In this document: positions 10,200-19,619 of the stretch, piece by piece
Layout of the letters: each line of letters begins with the position of its first letter
Numbering within the stretch: position 1 is the first letter of the stretch
NCBI GenBank assembly: GCA_026874595.1
Contig: JAPPUL010000072.1
Location: 60,001 to 124,000 of the forward strand
Direction: 5' to 3'
Origin: Sipunculus nudus
Lineage: Eukaryota > Annelida > Sipuncula > Golfingiida > Sipunculidae
Length of the DNA stretch: 64,000 bases
Notes under the pieces: generated by a model
Told to the model about the DNA's origin: nothing
The model's database searches: none
Seen by the model: only the letters and a program-made list of their open reading frames with translations
Translations under genes and position numbers: made by a program

Positions 10200-10247
10200 T
10201 AATTTATACCCTCTAATTTTATACCCTCTAATTTTATACCCTCTAAT
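10200..10247. repeat. 15-bp tandem repeat, about three copies
   Basis: TAATTTTATACCCTC recurs with a 15-bp period, the first copy one T short. On the minus strand each unit reads GAGGGTATAAAATTA, an SD-like purine block, between nagZ and the downstream TPR gene. Confidence 0.85.
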
Positions 10248-10261
10248 CCCTTTTATGATTC

Positions 10262-11926
10262 TTATAACTTTATCGGTAAGCTCCCCTTAAACTCCATCCC
10301 TTCACATAATACACGGGCTAGGGACTCTTGGCTATAATAACTATCTGAATATACTGCTATATAGCCTAATATATTCTCTTTCTCAAGTTCAGTATATATA
10401 TAAGGTGAGCCAAACGAGACTACTAATGCCCCTCCTCCCTCTTTACAAGAACTTAATCCTACATTTACTCCTTCCATAAGCACATTTGATAACCCGCTCC
10501 TGCCTTTCCACGCCTTTATCTTCGAATATAACAACAACATTGTTAGATAATTACCTCCATCCCCTATTCTACACAAAATATCATCCGTACCAAAAACCCA
10601 TACCTTCTCCTCTACATTAAAACCTCTTGCTCGTAACTCCTCTACAAATATTTTACCACTACCTCCAATATCTCCTACAACCGAAGCATCTACATCATCA
10701 TCATATATTATGCAACGTATACCAGCGTAGCCACTTATATCTAATCTCATCTGTCCTCTACCCCTTATATAGGTTAGTGAATCCTCTGATATCCGCTTTG
10801 CAAGCTCCTTATGTTCTAAATTATTACAGGCATTCTTAACCCCTTCAAGACATACTTCTCGACTACTATATAACCCCGCCAATAGCTTCAAACGCAATAT
10901 CTTCTTTACTTTCTCATCTATTTCGTCCTCGGTAAGTACTCCCTCATCTATGCCTGCCTCTACCGCCCCTATTAAACCTTCCATCGACTCGGGATACAAA
11001 AGTATATCTACTCCCGCAACAAGCGCATCCACCACCACTCCCGACAAACTCCTGCCCGCCAATACCCCACCCATATTTAAAGCATCGCTTACTACTATAC
11101 CCCTATACCCAAGCTCTCCTTTTAGTAAGCCGCTAACAAGCTCTTTCGATAGCGTGCAGGGTATATCATCCCCCCCTGCTGCCCCCCCTCCTCCCTCCTT
11201 TACGCTTATATGGCCTGTCATTACATGTGATATGCCCTCCAATATCGCTGCCTTAAACGGTTTTAACTCTAATTCGTATAACTCCTCTTTACTCTTATTA
11301 AGTCTTGGCATTGTTGTATGTGAATCTTCTATGACTCCTCCGTGTCCCGGGAAATGCTTCGCTGCACCAAAACTCCCTCCCCCTTCAAGCCCACCTATAT
11401 ACTCCCTCACGTATTTACTAACCTCTTCTGCATCATCTCCATACGAACGCGTGTTTATTATCTGATTTGAACGATCCGCATTTACATCGCATACCGGCCC
11501 ATATACTATATGTATCCCTACCGCACGGGCTTGCTCTGATGTTGCTCGCCCTTGCTCTTTTGCATATCTATAATTTCCCGTTGCCCCTATTGCCATGTTT
11601 GTCGGAAACTCTACTAGCCCTTTTAATATTTGTCCCCCGCCTCGCTCCATATCGCTGCCTACTAGCAACGGCTCCTTTGATAACATCTGTAGCTCGTTTA
11701 GATACTTTGCTGTTTCATTTGCTTCTCCATGGAATATTATTAGACCTCCTATCTTGTAATCATTTATAAGAGCTGTTATCCGCTTAAACTCAGCTGCTCG
11801 CTCTTTTTTGTCTTTATAGCATCTTGTTGCACAGAAGAATAACTGCCCTATCTTCTCTTTTAAACTCATCCCCTTTAAAAGCTTATTTGCCTCTAGTTCC
11901 AAACCCTTTTCTAAACCCTTATTCAT
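10262..11926 (-). CDS. nagZ: Glycoside hydrolase family 3 beta-N-acetylhexosaminidase
   Basis: The 554-residue protein has a GH3 catalytic barrel with the NagZ signature KHFPGHG at 190-196, the Asp/His dyad (D201, H203) and a predicted nucleophile D281 in VVSDALNMGG. NagZ-type enzymes remove N-acetylglucosamine from muropeptides during cell-wall recycling. A C-terminal domain of ~200 residues makes it longer than E. coli NagZ, resembling Firmicutes or Bacteroidetes GH3 enzymes. No signal peptide is evident, which suggests the cytoplasm. An AAAGGA site precedes the ATG. Family membership is firm; the exact substrate is inferred. Confidence 0.85.
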   Translation of the reverse strand: MNKGLEKGLELEANKLLKGMSLKEKIGQLFFCATRCYKDKKERAAEFKRITALINDYKIGGLIIFHGEANETAKYLNELQMLSKEPLLVGSDMERGGGQILKGLVEFPTNMAIGATGNYRYAKEQGRATSEQARAVGIHIVYGPVCDVNADRSNQIINTRSYGDDAEEVSKYVREYIGGLEGGGSFGAAKHFPGHGGVIEDSHTTMPRLNKSKEELYELELKPFKAAILEGISHVMTGHISVKEGGGGAAGGDDIPCTLSKELVSGLLKGELGYRGIVVSDALNMGGVLAGRSLSGVVVDALVAGVDILLYPESMEGLIGAVEAGIDEGVLTEDEIDEKVKKILRLKLLAGLYSSREVCLEGVKNACNNLEHKELAKRISEDSLTYIRGRGQMRLDISGYAGIRCIIYDDDVDASVVGDIGGSGKIFVEELRARGFNVEEKVWVFGTDDILCRIGDGGNYLTMLLLYSKIKAWKGRSGLSNVLMEGVNVGLSSCKEGGGALVVSFGSPYIYTELEKENILGYIAVYSDSYYSQESLARVLCEGMEFKGSLPIKL

Positions 11927-11938
11927 AATATCCTTTCT

Positions 11939-11978
11939 TTTTAATCTATACTCCTTTTAATCTATACTCCTTTAATCT
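11939..11978. repeat. 16-bp tandem duplication carrying SD-like motif
   Basis: TTTTAATCTATACTCC is perfectly duplicated (11939-11954, 11955-11970), followed by part of a third copy. On the minus strand it reads GGAGTATAGATTAAAA, so the duplicated unit contains an SD-like GGAG upstream of nagZ. Confidence 0.9.
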
Positions 11979-11989
11979 AAAGCCTCTTA

Positions 11990-12793
11990 TTACTTTGCTT
12001 TTTTGCTTATGATTTTACCGCTGCCTTGTCCTCGTTCTATCCCATAGCCAAACATTGAAAAATCATACCTTGCAGGATCACTTACATCAAAACTACGCAT
12101 TATTTCCATTATCTCCATAAGCATTCGTCTGCTTACCGCCTTTTGATGCGTTATCCCAAGCTCTTGGCTTATACGTGCCACATGTACATCTACTGGTATG
12201 TATAGCTCGCTTGCTTTTATCTCGTCTTGCCATAACCCGGTGTCTACCTTATCTTTACGGACTAGCCAGCGCAAATACATATTAAACCTCTTACACACAC
12301 TCCCTTTCGACGGAATAGGCAATAACATCTTTGCTTTATTTCCAGCTCCCGTATCTATTCCATTATAATATCTGCTAAATGTCTCTATCCCTCCATCTAT
12401 ACCCCCTCCTGACCCCTTACTATATCCACTCAGAAACAGTGTCTTAAGACTTCCATATCGCCTCAATATCTTATGCATTCGGTATAGTAGAACCTTTACA
12501 TCTTCTGCCTTCCATAACCTATAATATAAAGCCTTATCCGATACCTCAAGCTCTTTACCTTTATATATAAAATCATGTGGAGAATAGCAAAGTCCTGCGT
12601 TTATCTTATTTATAAACTCTATTGCTTTATCTCGTCTTCCGAATGCGTACAAAGACGCGATTAGCCCTATCGCCTCCCTGTCTCGGGCATCTTTATACTC
12701 ATGCATAAACTTTATCGGATCGTTCTTTATAAACCCCTCCCCTGCATAACGCCTATATAATCTCTCGAAACTACTTTTACTTAACCTTATCAA
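11990..12793 (-). CDS. TIGR02757/DUF2400 family protein
   Basis: The 267-residue protein resembles the TIGR02757 family: an RRYAGEGFIKNDP start, an IGLIASLYAFGRRD block, and a late IPVDVHVARISQELGI stretch followed by DPARYDFSMFGYGIERG. The family is conserved in several Gram-negative phyla. Its function is unestablished; the D-V-H and helix-rich tail hint at a helix-hairpin-helix fold. The start is TTG, preceded by a purine-rich GGAAGAGAG. It precedes nagZ in the same direction, with 63 bp between. Confidence 0.7.
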   Translation of the reverse strand: MIRLSKSSFERLYRRYAGEGFIKNDPIKFMHEYKDARDREAIGLIASLYAFGRRDKAIEFINKINAGLCYSPHDFIYKGKELEVSDKALYYRLWKAEDVKVLLYRMHKILRRYGSLKTLFLSGYSKGSGGGIDGGIETFSRYYNGIDTGAGNKAKMLLPIPSKGSVCKRFNMYLRWLVRKDKVDTGLWQDEIKASELYIPVDVHVARISQELGITHQKAVSRRMLMEIMEIMRSFDVSDPARYDFSMFGYGIERGQGSGKIISKKAK

Positions 12794-12956
12794 TTGCTCT
12801 CTTCCATTCCCTCCTCCTAATCTTCCTTCTCCTAATTTTCCTCCTCCTATTCACATTCCCTTTTCTTTTATTCTTTAATATTCTTTGATTTTTTTGTCTT
12901 TACTCTTACGCCTCTTGTTGCACCCCCTGCACCCTTGTTGCACCCTTGCTATTTAC

Positions 12957-13763
12957 TTAAGCATCTACTCCTGAGACCTTGTTTATATCTATTGGACCCT
13001 CTTTACTACCATGTATAAATTGATCCATAAGCTTATCTCCTCCATCAAGCACTTCTTTTATCTCGCCTTCCTTGTATATTACTCCATCGTAAAGCATTGC
13101 GCAACGTTCGCCTATACGACGGGCTGATAATATATCACTTGTTACCGTTAGTACTGTTATCCCGTATTCTGCCTTTATTGACTTTATTAACTGGCTTATT
13201 GACTCGCTTATTATCGGATCTAGTCCTGCTGTTGGCTCATCCAAAAATAATAACTCCGGCTGGTGTATTAGTGCTCGCGCTATCCCTACTCGCTTTCGCA
13301 TCCCACCCGATAAGTCCGCTGGCATCATCTTTGATACGTTTGCTTCAAGTCCTACCCGGCTAAGTCCTTCTGTTACGTGTTTGCTTATCTCTTTTTCACT
13401 CGCTTTTGTATAATTATTTAAATAAAAACCTATGTTCTGTCCTACCGTTAGTGAATCAAATAATGCGTTGTTTTGGAATAGCATCCCGCTTGCATTGCGA
13501 AATGACTTTAGATCTTTTTTGCTTTGCAGCTTTAGGCTTTTTCCTTTTATTTTTATATCTCCTCCATCGTAGGACATTATTTGTAAGAATATCTTTAGTA
13601 ATACGCTCTTTCCTGAATCTCCAAGTCCAAGCAATACCTTTGACTCCCCTTTTAGTATCTTTAAATCTATTCCTCGTAATAGCTCTTTGCCGCGAAAACT
13701 CTTTCTTAAACCTACTGCCTCAAGAACTACTTCTTTTTCTTTTCCCATCCTCTTTTTTCCCAT
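12957..13763 (-). CDS. MlaF-like ABC transporter ATPase with substituted H-loop
   Basis: The 268-residue ATPase carries Walker A (GLGDSGKS, 46-53), the signature LSGGMRKRVGIARAL (151-165) and Walker B with LFLDEPTAGLDP (172-183). The sequence most resembles MlaF/Ttg2A phospholipid-transport ATPases. The H-loop histidine, normally T/S-H-D, is Ser209 (TVTSD, codon AGT). No permease (MlaE) or MCE protein (MlaD) gene is adjacent, so partners must be encoded elsewhere. The Ser may slow hydrolysis or mark a regulatory ATPase; that is inference. Confidence 0.8.
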   Translation of the reverse strand: MGKKRMGKEKEVVLEAVGLRKSFRGKELLRGIDLKILKGESKVLLGLGDSGKSVLLKIFLQIMSYDGGDIKIKGKSLKLQSKKDLKSFRNASGMLFQNNALFDSLTVGQNIGFYLNNYTKASEKEISKHVTEGLSRVGLEANVSKMMPADLSGGMRKRVGIARALIHQPELLFLDEPTAGLDPIISESISQLIKSIKAEYGITVLTVTSDILSARRIGERCAMLYDGVIYKEGEIKEVLDGGDKLMDQFIHGSKEGPIDINKVSGVDA

Positions 13764-13807
13764 TAGCTTTTCCTATCCTCACTTAATAAGGTTTATAGAT
13801 AAATAGA

Positions 13808-15238
13808 TTACACCCGTCTTATTACCAACAACTTAAGCTCACTCATCTCCTCCATTGCGTACTTTATACCCTCTCGAGTATTTCCACTCTCCTTGACTCC
13901 CCCATATGGCATATTATCCACTCGGAATGAAGGCATCTCATTTATCAAAACCCCTCCTACTTCAAGCTCCTCATAACCTTTAAGCGCTTTGTTTATATCT
14001 TTTGTGAATATTCCTGCTTGAAGACCATATTCTGTACCATTCACCATTTTAAGCGCCTCTGAGAAACTTTTGTAGCTAAATAAATTTACTACCGGACCAA
14101 ATACCTCTTTTATACATAGCTTTGACGAGGTCGGCGTCTTTTCTACTACCGTTGCCTCTACTGTTGCCCCCTGCCTTATACCTCCGCAAAGTACTTTACC
14201 TCCTCCCTCAACTGCCTCCCTTATCCATCCCTCAACACGCAATGCCTCTCCCTCGCTTATCATCGGACCTATAAATGTTCCCTCTAACTTCGGATCCCCG
14301 CTCTTAAGCCGTCTTGCCTCCCTTACAAGCTCTTCTTTAAACTCAGCGTACACTCCCTCTTGGACATATATCCTCTGAACGCTTATACAGCTTTGCCCCG
14401 ATTGGTAAAAGGCTCCGAATATTATCCTCCCTACCGCATCCTTTATATCTCCATCCTCGCATACTATACATCCTGCATTACCTCCCAATTCAAGCAATAC
14501 TTTCTTCTTGCCAGCTCGTCTTTTTATAGCCCAACCCACCGATTGTGAACCCGTGAAACTTAGTAACTTTATCCGCTCGTCTTCTACCATCGGATAGGCA
14601 TCTTCGTCTTTGCAAGGCAATATCGAAAAATACCCCTCAGGTAAAGAAGTCTCCGATAATATCTCTCCTATCATTAAGGCTCCAAGTGGCGTGTTTAATG
14701 ACGGCTTTAGCACAAATGGATTGCCCATTGCTATCGCAGGAGCCACTTTGTGGGCTACCAGATTAAGCGGAAAGTTAAAGGGCGTTATGAAGGCACAGGG
14801 CCCTATTGGAAAGCGTTGCCAAAAACCACTGTAAGATTTACTACGCTCACTTATATCAAAATTTACCGTCTGCCCATTAATTCGTACCGCTTCCTCTGCC
14901 GCTATTTTAAAGGTGTCTATTAAGCGACTTGCTTCTCCTCTGGCATCTTTTATAGGCTTTCCCGTCTCAACACACAAAGCGTAAGCAAGTTCATCATATC
15001 GCTCCTTAAATCGCATTATACAATGTTCTAGAACCTCTCGCCTCTCGTATCCTGCAAGCCGTTTCTCTTCCTTGAAACATTTATACGATAGCCTTATTGC
15101 CTCTTTTAACGTCTTAAGTGTGCATTGGGGTACTCTACTTGCAACTTCACCTGTATATTTATCTATTACTTCTATTGCTTGATTTGGACTTTTAGCTTTA
15201 TTCCCCAAATAATAGGGATATGTTTCTTTTAACTTCAA
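13808..15238 (-). CDS. NAD(P)-dependent aldehyde dehydrogenase
   Basis: The 476-residue ALDH-superfamily enzyme oxidises an aldehyde to its acid. It shows the oxyanion-hole Asn (PFNFPLN, N154), the general-base Glu (LELGGNAG, E250) and the catalytic Cys (SGQSCISVQ, C284). The length is normal. It looks closest to the lactaldehyde, succinate-semialdehyde or non-phosphorylating GAPDH group, which I cannot separate by eye. It lies 44 bp upstream of the ABC ATPase gene on the same strand and diverges from the acetate operon. Confidence 0.85.
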   Translation of the reverse strand: MKLKETYPYYLGNKAKSPNQAIEVIDKYTGEVASRVPQCTLKTLKEAIRLSYKCFKEEKRLAGYERREVLEHCIMRFKERYDELAYALCVETGKPIKDARGEASRLIDTFKIAAEEAVRINGQTVNFDISERSKSYSGFWQRFPIGPCAFITPFNFPLNLVAHKVAPAIAMGNPFVLKPSLNTPLGALMIGEILSETSLPEGYFSILPCKDEDAYPMVEDERIKLLSFTGSQSVGWAIKRRAGKKKVLLELGGNAGCIVCEDGDIKDAVGRIIFGAFYQSGQSCISVQRIYVQEGVYAEFKEELVREARRLKSGDPKLEGTFIGPMISEGEALRVEGWIREAVEGGGKVLCGGIRQGATVEATVVEKTPTSSKLCIKEVFGPVVNLFSYKSFSEALKMVNGTEYGLQAGIFTKDINKALKGYEELEVGGVLINEMPSFRVDNMPYGGVKESGNTREGIKYAMEEMSELKLLVIRRV

Positions 15239-15493
15239 TTTTATATAATACCTCCTATTCCTTTAAGGTTTAAGGCTAGTATATTATTCTCCTATTAGAC
15301 TACTACGCATTATAAAATACTCACCCTTTTAAAAGATATTTTTAAATATATTCTTTTAAGTGCTTTAAAAGCTTTAAAAAAAATAAAAATAGTTTGTATA
15401 ACCCGCTCTTTTTTTCTAAGTTTATCGATTGTAGATTATTAAAGACAATTAAAAAAACAAAACGTACAAAAAGTAAAAGTAATGGAGGTGCTT
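15239..15493. promoter_or_regulatory. Divergent promoter region, aldehyde dehydrogenase/acetate operon
   Basis: This spacer must drive both the minus-strand dehydrogenase and the plus-strand acetate operon. It is AT-rich, with A-tracts around 15370-15390 and 15448-15480. A strong ribosome-binding site, GGAGGT (15484-15489), precedes the symporter subunit. I cannot assign specific -35/-10 boxes. Confidence 0.4.
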
Positions 15494-15754
15494 ATGTCTA
15501 AGGATCTTAATGAGTATTGGAGGAAGAATATAAATTATGTAATTATGCTTCTTTCAGTATGGTTTGTCGTGTCATATTTATTTGGCATACTTCTAGTTGA
15601 TTGGCTAGATTCTATGGGACCCGTTATAGGGGGATTCAAATTAGGCTTTTGGTTTGCGCAGCAAGGTTCTGAGATAATATTTGTAATTCTCATATTTATT
15701 TATGTGAGCCTAATGAACAAATTAGACAGAGAATATGATGTCCATGAGGACTAA
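15494..15754 (+). CDS. DUF4212 small subunit of sodium/solute symporter
   Basis: The 86-residue protein has two membrane helices (~13-35 and ~55-75) and the DUF4212 pattern (YWRKNI near the start, then GFWFAQQGSE). DUF4212 proteins pair with ActP-like SSS permeases. I start it at ATG 15494 because GGAGGT at 15484-15489 is its ribosome-binding site; the upstream ATG 15482 overlaps that site. It is the first gene of the operon, 27 bp before the symporter. Confidence 0.85.
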   Translation: MSKDLNEYWRKNINYVIMLLSVWFVVSYLFGILLVDWLDSMGPVIGGFKLGFWFAQQGSEIIFVILIFIYVSLMNKLDREYDVHED

Positions 15755-15781
15755 ATATTAACTTATTAAAGGAGATTTCTA

Positions 15782-17551
15782 ATGGATATTAAAATATGGA
15801 CGGCTATATTTGTAGGGGGTTCATTTGCCCTCTATATAGGTATAGCAATATGGTCGCGAGCGCGGTCTACGGGTGACTTTTATGTTGCTGCAAAACAAGT
15901 CCATCCTATCGCAAATGGAGCGGCAACAGCAGCGGATTGGATGTCTGCAGCGTCATTTATTTCGATGGCAGGACTTATTTCATTTATGGGGCGAGATGGT
16001 GCTATGTACCTAATGGGTTGGACAGGAGGTTATGTACTTCTTGCGATGCTACTTGCGCCCTATCTTAGGAAGTTTGGGAAATTCACAGTACCCGACTTTA
16101 TAGGGAGTAGATATTACTCAGACCTAGCGCGAACGGTAGCGGCTGTATGCGGTATATTTGTTTCGTTTACTTACGTAGCAGGACAGATGCGGGGAGTTGG
16201 AGTTGTATTCTCACGATTTTTAGAGGTAGATATAAATCTAGGTGTTGGGATTGGGATGGCAATAGTATTTTTCTATGCAGTACTTGGCGGGATGAAAGGG
16301 ATTACATATACACAGGTTGCACAATATTGCGTACTTATATTTGCCTATTTGGTACCTGCAGTATTCTTATCATTTTTAATGACCGGGAGTTTCATACCGC
16401 AGATAGGGTTTGGAAGTGATTTAGTAGATGGTGGTGGTTCACTACTTGCAAAACTTGATGCTTTACATAAGGATTTAGGGCTTGCCGAATATACGGCGCG
16501 AGGCGGTAAGAGCATGATAGATGTCTTTATGATTACCTTTGCGTTGATGGTTGGGACTGCAGGTTTACCGCATGTTATTATACGGTTTTTCACAGTACCT
16601 AAGGTGGCAGATGCAAGGAAGTCAGCGGCATGGGCTTTACTATTTATCGCATTGTTATATACAACAGCACCTGCAGTAGCGGCATTTGCACGCACAAACA
16701 TGATAAATACAGTACATAATGTTGAATACAAAAGTGCCCCAAGCTGGTTTAAGAATTGGGAACTAACAAAGTTAATTGCCTGGGTGGACAAAAATAATGA
16801 CGGCAAGATTCAATATGGAAAAGGTACAGCCTTAAGTCCTACAAAACCGAACTTCACAGGGCAATCAGGGAAGCATGGTGAACAGCTTGTATCCAACAAA
16901 GCAACATCATCGCCAAACGAAATATATATAGATCGAGACATAATGGTTTTGGCAAATCCTGAGATAGGAGGCTTACCGAATTGGGTTATAGCGCTTGTAG
17001 CGGCAGGAGGGCTTGCAGCAGCGCTTTCAACTGCAGCAGGGCTTTTGCTTGTGATATCGACTTCTCTTGCTCATGACTTGCTTAAAAACGTTATAATGAA
17101 AGGGAATCTTGATGAGAAATGGGAACTTAGAGCAGCCCGTATTGCAGCCGGGATAGCAGTTACGATTGCAGGGCTTTTTGGAATATATCCGCCTGCCTTT
17201 GTTGCCCAAGTGGTAGCGTTTGCATTTGGGCTTGCGGCCTCATCCTTCTTTCCACCGATTATAATGGGAGTATTCTCAAAGAGAATGAACAAAGAAGGTG
17301 CAGTATCTGGGATGATTGTGGGTATAGTATTCACAGCAGCGTATATTATATACTTTAAGTTTTATAATCCAGGAGCAAATAACGCAGCGAATTGGTTCTT
17401 CGGCATATCGCCTGAGGGAATTGGAACTATAGGTATGCTTTTAAACTTTCTAGTAGCAACAGTGGTGTCCAAGATGACAAGTGCACCGCCTGATGAGATA
17501 CAGCATTTAGTTGAAAACATACGAGTTCCACGAGAGCTAAATAAACAATAA
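15782..17551 (+). CDS. ActP-like sodium:solute symporter (acetate uptake)
   Basis: The 589-residue SSS-family permease has about 13 membrane helices, with the family's AADWMSAASFI block near the N-terminus and the GLAAALSTAAGLLLVISTSLAHD block late. It probably imports acetate or another short carboxylate, as acs closes the operon. A hydrophilic insert around residues 330-390 contains DKNNDGKIQYG, which resembles an EF-hand calcium loop. The pairing with a DUF4212 subunit matches the VC_2705-type SSS subgroup. The substrate is inferred from context. Confidence 0.88.
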   Translation: MDIKIWTAIFVGGSFALYIGIAIWSRARSTGDFYVAAKQVHPIANGAATAADWMSAASFISMAGLISFMGRDGAMYLMGWTGGYVLLAMLLAPYLRKFGKFTVPDFIGSRYYSDLARTVAAVCGIFVSFTYVAGQMRGVGVVFSRFLEVDINLGVGIGMAIVFFYAVLGGMKGITYTQVAQYCVLIFAYLVPAVFLSFLMTGSFIPQIGFGSDLVDGGGSLLAKLDALHKDLGLAEYTARGGKSMIDVFMITFALMVGTAGLPHVIIRFFTVPKVADARKSAAWALLFIALLYTTAPAVAAFARTNMINTVHNVEYKSAPSWFKNWELTKLIAWVDKNNDGKIQYGKGTALSPTKPNFTGQSGKHGEQLVSNKATSSPNEIYIDRDIMVLANPEIGGLPNWVIALVAAGGLAAALSTAAGLLLVISTSLAHDLLKNVIMKGNLDEKWELRAARIAAGIAVTIAGLFGIYPPAFVAQVVAFAFGLAASSFFPPIIMGVFSKRMNKEGAVSGMIVGIVFTAAYIIYFKFYNPGANNAANWFFGISPEGIGTIGMLLNFLVATVVSKMTSAPPDEIQHLVENIRVPRELNKQ

Positions 17552-17588
17552 CTTATCTTTAACTTATAATTACTAATGTAATTATGGC

Positions 17589-17627
17589 AAGGTGCTATCT
17601 ATCGCTTTTCATGATAGATAGCGCCTT
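17589..17627 (+). terminator. Strong hairpin within the acetate operon
   Basis: A 15-bp stem (17589-17603 with 17613-17627, one G-U pair) and a 9-nt loop is followed by a T-rich stretch (17635-17646). It lies 38 bp after the symporter stop and ~100 bp before the next gene. It may be a partial terminator or mRNA-protecting stem that makes more transporter than downstream products. Confidence 0.7.
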
Positions 17628-17723
17628 ATATACTGTCTTGTTTTTATACTAAGACTTAAGCTTAAAATGTAAAACTTTTGCTTTAAGTAAATAAACGCAG
17701 ATGAGTGCATTGGGGAGCGATTC

Positions 17724-19574
17724 ATGAACGAGACAATTGAAATAGTGGGCTATAAATCATTCGTAAGTGAGATAGAGCCCTTTAATCATCTAGAGGCTTT
17801 AGAGCTTGACAAAGTCATATCAAAAGTAGACATTCTATACTTTAAAGAAAATGAAATAATCCTTCCGATAGGCAACAAACCAAAATACTTTTATATAATA
17901 CTTAAGGGCAAGGTGGAACAAGTAGATGAGAGTGGAGTTAGCGTCGATTTTTTAATAAAACGAGACTTCTTTCCAGCAGCAGCAATTATGGATGGGGAGT
18001 GTAAACACAATTTCAATGTGCTTGAGGAGACAATATGCTTTGCCTTTCCGCAGGATGCATTCCAATCACTACTTTTAACGAACAGAGCATTTAAAAAGTA
18101 TTTTGTAGAAGACTTCTCCCAACGGGTTAGAAAAGCGATAACAGCAGACATTAATAAAGAGATGGCATCGTTTATGCTGAAGAAAGTAAAAGACAGTCTA
18201 ATAAGGAAGGCGGTAGTAGTAGATAAGGGGGTTACAATATACGATGCAGTCTTAGAGATGACAAAAAACAAATCCTCAAGCGTGCTTTTGAAAGAGAAGG
18301 AAGGACAACCATATGGCCTTGTAACTGATACAGACCTTAGAGAGAAAGTCATACTAAAAAATAGGCCTTACTATAGTACAATAAAAGAGATAGCAACAAA
18401 TAATTTAATAACAATAGATAAAGATGATTTTTTATTTAACGGAATGCTTTTAATGATAAAACATTCTGTAAAACGTCTTGTAGTAACAGACAATGGAAAG
18501 ATAGAAGGCGTACTTGAACAAATAGATTTGCTTGGAAGCCTTAGTCACAAATCGCATTTAGTAGACACAAGGATAACAAAAGCCCTTGATATAAAAGAAC
18601 TTAAAGTGATAAACGACGATATGACGTATTTAATAAAGTCGCTACTTGCCACAGGGGTAAACATAGCTAAGGTACAAGACATTTTAGGAGAGCTTAATAT
18701 AAAATTATACAGGAAATTATTTTCGTTTGTAGCGCCCAAGGAGCTTGTAGAGAATTCATGTTTACTATTACTTGGTTCTGAGGGGAGGAAGGAACAGGTA
18801 TTAAAGACGGATCAAGACAATGCATTAATCTTGAAAGACGGATATAGGTGTAAGGATTTTGAGAAGATATGCAAAGAGTTTACAAGCTCGCTTATGGAAT
18901 TTGGATATCCGGAGTGTCCAGGTGGAGTGATGGTAAAAAACCCTTACTGGTCAAAAAGCCTTAAAGAGTTTAAGGAAGAGATAGACAGGTGGCTTAATGT
19001 CCCGACGGGAAAGAATATGTTAAACCTGGCGATATTGTACGACGCGCGAGTTGCGTGTGGAGATAGTAGTTTGCTAGAGGATTTAAAGGAGATGCTCCAT
19101 AAAAAGCTAAAAGGAGACAAAGTGTTGCTTGGTCGTTTTAGCGAAGCGACGTTAAAATTTGAGACTCCGCTTTCGTTTTTCTTTGGTTTTATCGTAAGCA
19201 AAAAAGAAGAGAAGAAAGATAAACTAGATTTAAAGAAAGGAGGGATATTCCCAATAACGCACGGAGTAAGGAGTCTTGCCTTAAAACATGGTATAGAAGA
19301 GACGAACACGCGTTTGAGAATAGAAGAATTAAAAGAGCTTAATGTATTGAGCGCTGAGCTTTCAGAAGAGATAACACAAGCACTTGATTTTTTGACAACG
19401 CTTAGGGCAAGAATAAGGCTTAAGAAGCAGGGTAAGCAAATGGAGCTAGATAATTTAATAAACCCCTATAAGTTGAGCAAGATAGAACGCGACATACTAA
19501 AAGATGTTTTTAAGATAGTAGATAAGTTCAAGAAGTTTATAAGTGGATATTTCTCACTTAAGCTTATATCATAG
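17724..19574 (+). CDS. cNMP-binding/CBS-pair/DUF294 nucleotidyltransferase-like regulator
   Basis: The 616-residue protein has a cyclic-nucleotide-binding-like domain (~25-130), two CBS motifs (~160-280) and a DUF294 nucleotidyltransferase domain with GSEGRKEQVLKTDQDNALI (~350-370), then a helical DUF294_C region. DUF294 proteins resemble GlnD/PII uridylyltransferases. They often sit beside ActP-type transporters and acs, as here, and are thought to sense nucleotides; the target protein is unknown. A GGGGAG site precedes the ATG. It comes second to the symporter, after the hairpin. Confidence 0.8.
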   Translation: MNETIEIVGYKSFVSEIEPFNHLEALELDKVISKVDILYFKENEIILPIGNKPKYFYIILKGKVEQVDESGVSVDFLIKRDFFPAAAIMDGECKHNFNVLEETICFAFPQDAFQSLLLTNRAFKKYFVEDFSQRVRKAITADINKEMASFMLKKVKDSLIRKAVVVDKGVTIYDAVLEMTKNKSSSVLLKEKEGQPYGLVTDTDLREKVILKNRPYYSTIKEIATNNLITIDKDDFLFNGMLLMIKHSVKRLVVTDNGKIEGVLEQIDLLGSLSHKSHLVDTRITKALDIKELKVINDDMTYLIKSLLATGVNIAKVQDILGELNIKLYRKLFSFVAPKELVENSCLLLLGSEGRKEQVLKTDQDNALILKDGYRCKDFEKICKEFTSSLMEFGYPECPGGVMVKNPYWSKSLKEFKEEIDRWLNVPTGKNMLNLAILYDARVACGDSSLLEDLKEMLHKKLKGDKVLLGRFSEATLKFETPLSFFFGFIVSKKEEKKDKLDLKKGGIFPITHGVRSLALKHGIEETNTRLRIEELKELNVLSAELSEEITQALDFLTTLRARIRLKKQGKQMELDNLINPYKLSKIERDILKDVFKIVDKFKKFISGYFSLKLIS

Positions 19575-19601
19575 GATATCTTTATTTAGGATATCTTTAT
19601 T
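19572..19601. repeat. 15-bp perfect tandem duplication
   Basis: TAGGATATCTTTATT occurs twice (19572-19586, 19587-19601), starting at the DUF294 stop codon and running into the leader of the exonuclease gene. Confidence 0.9.
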
Positions 19602-19619
19602 AAAGAAGGAAAATGTTAA

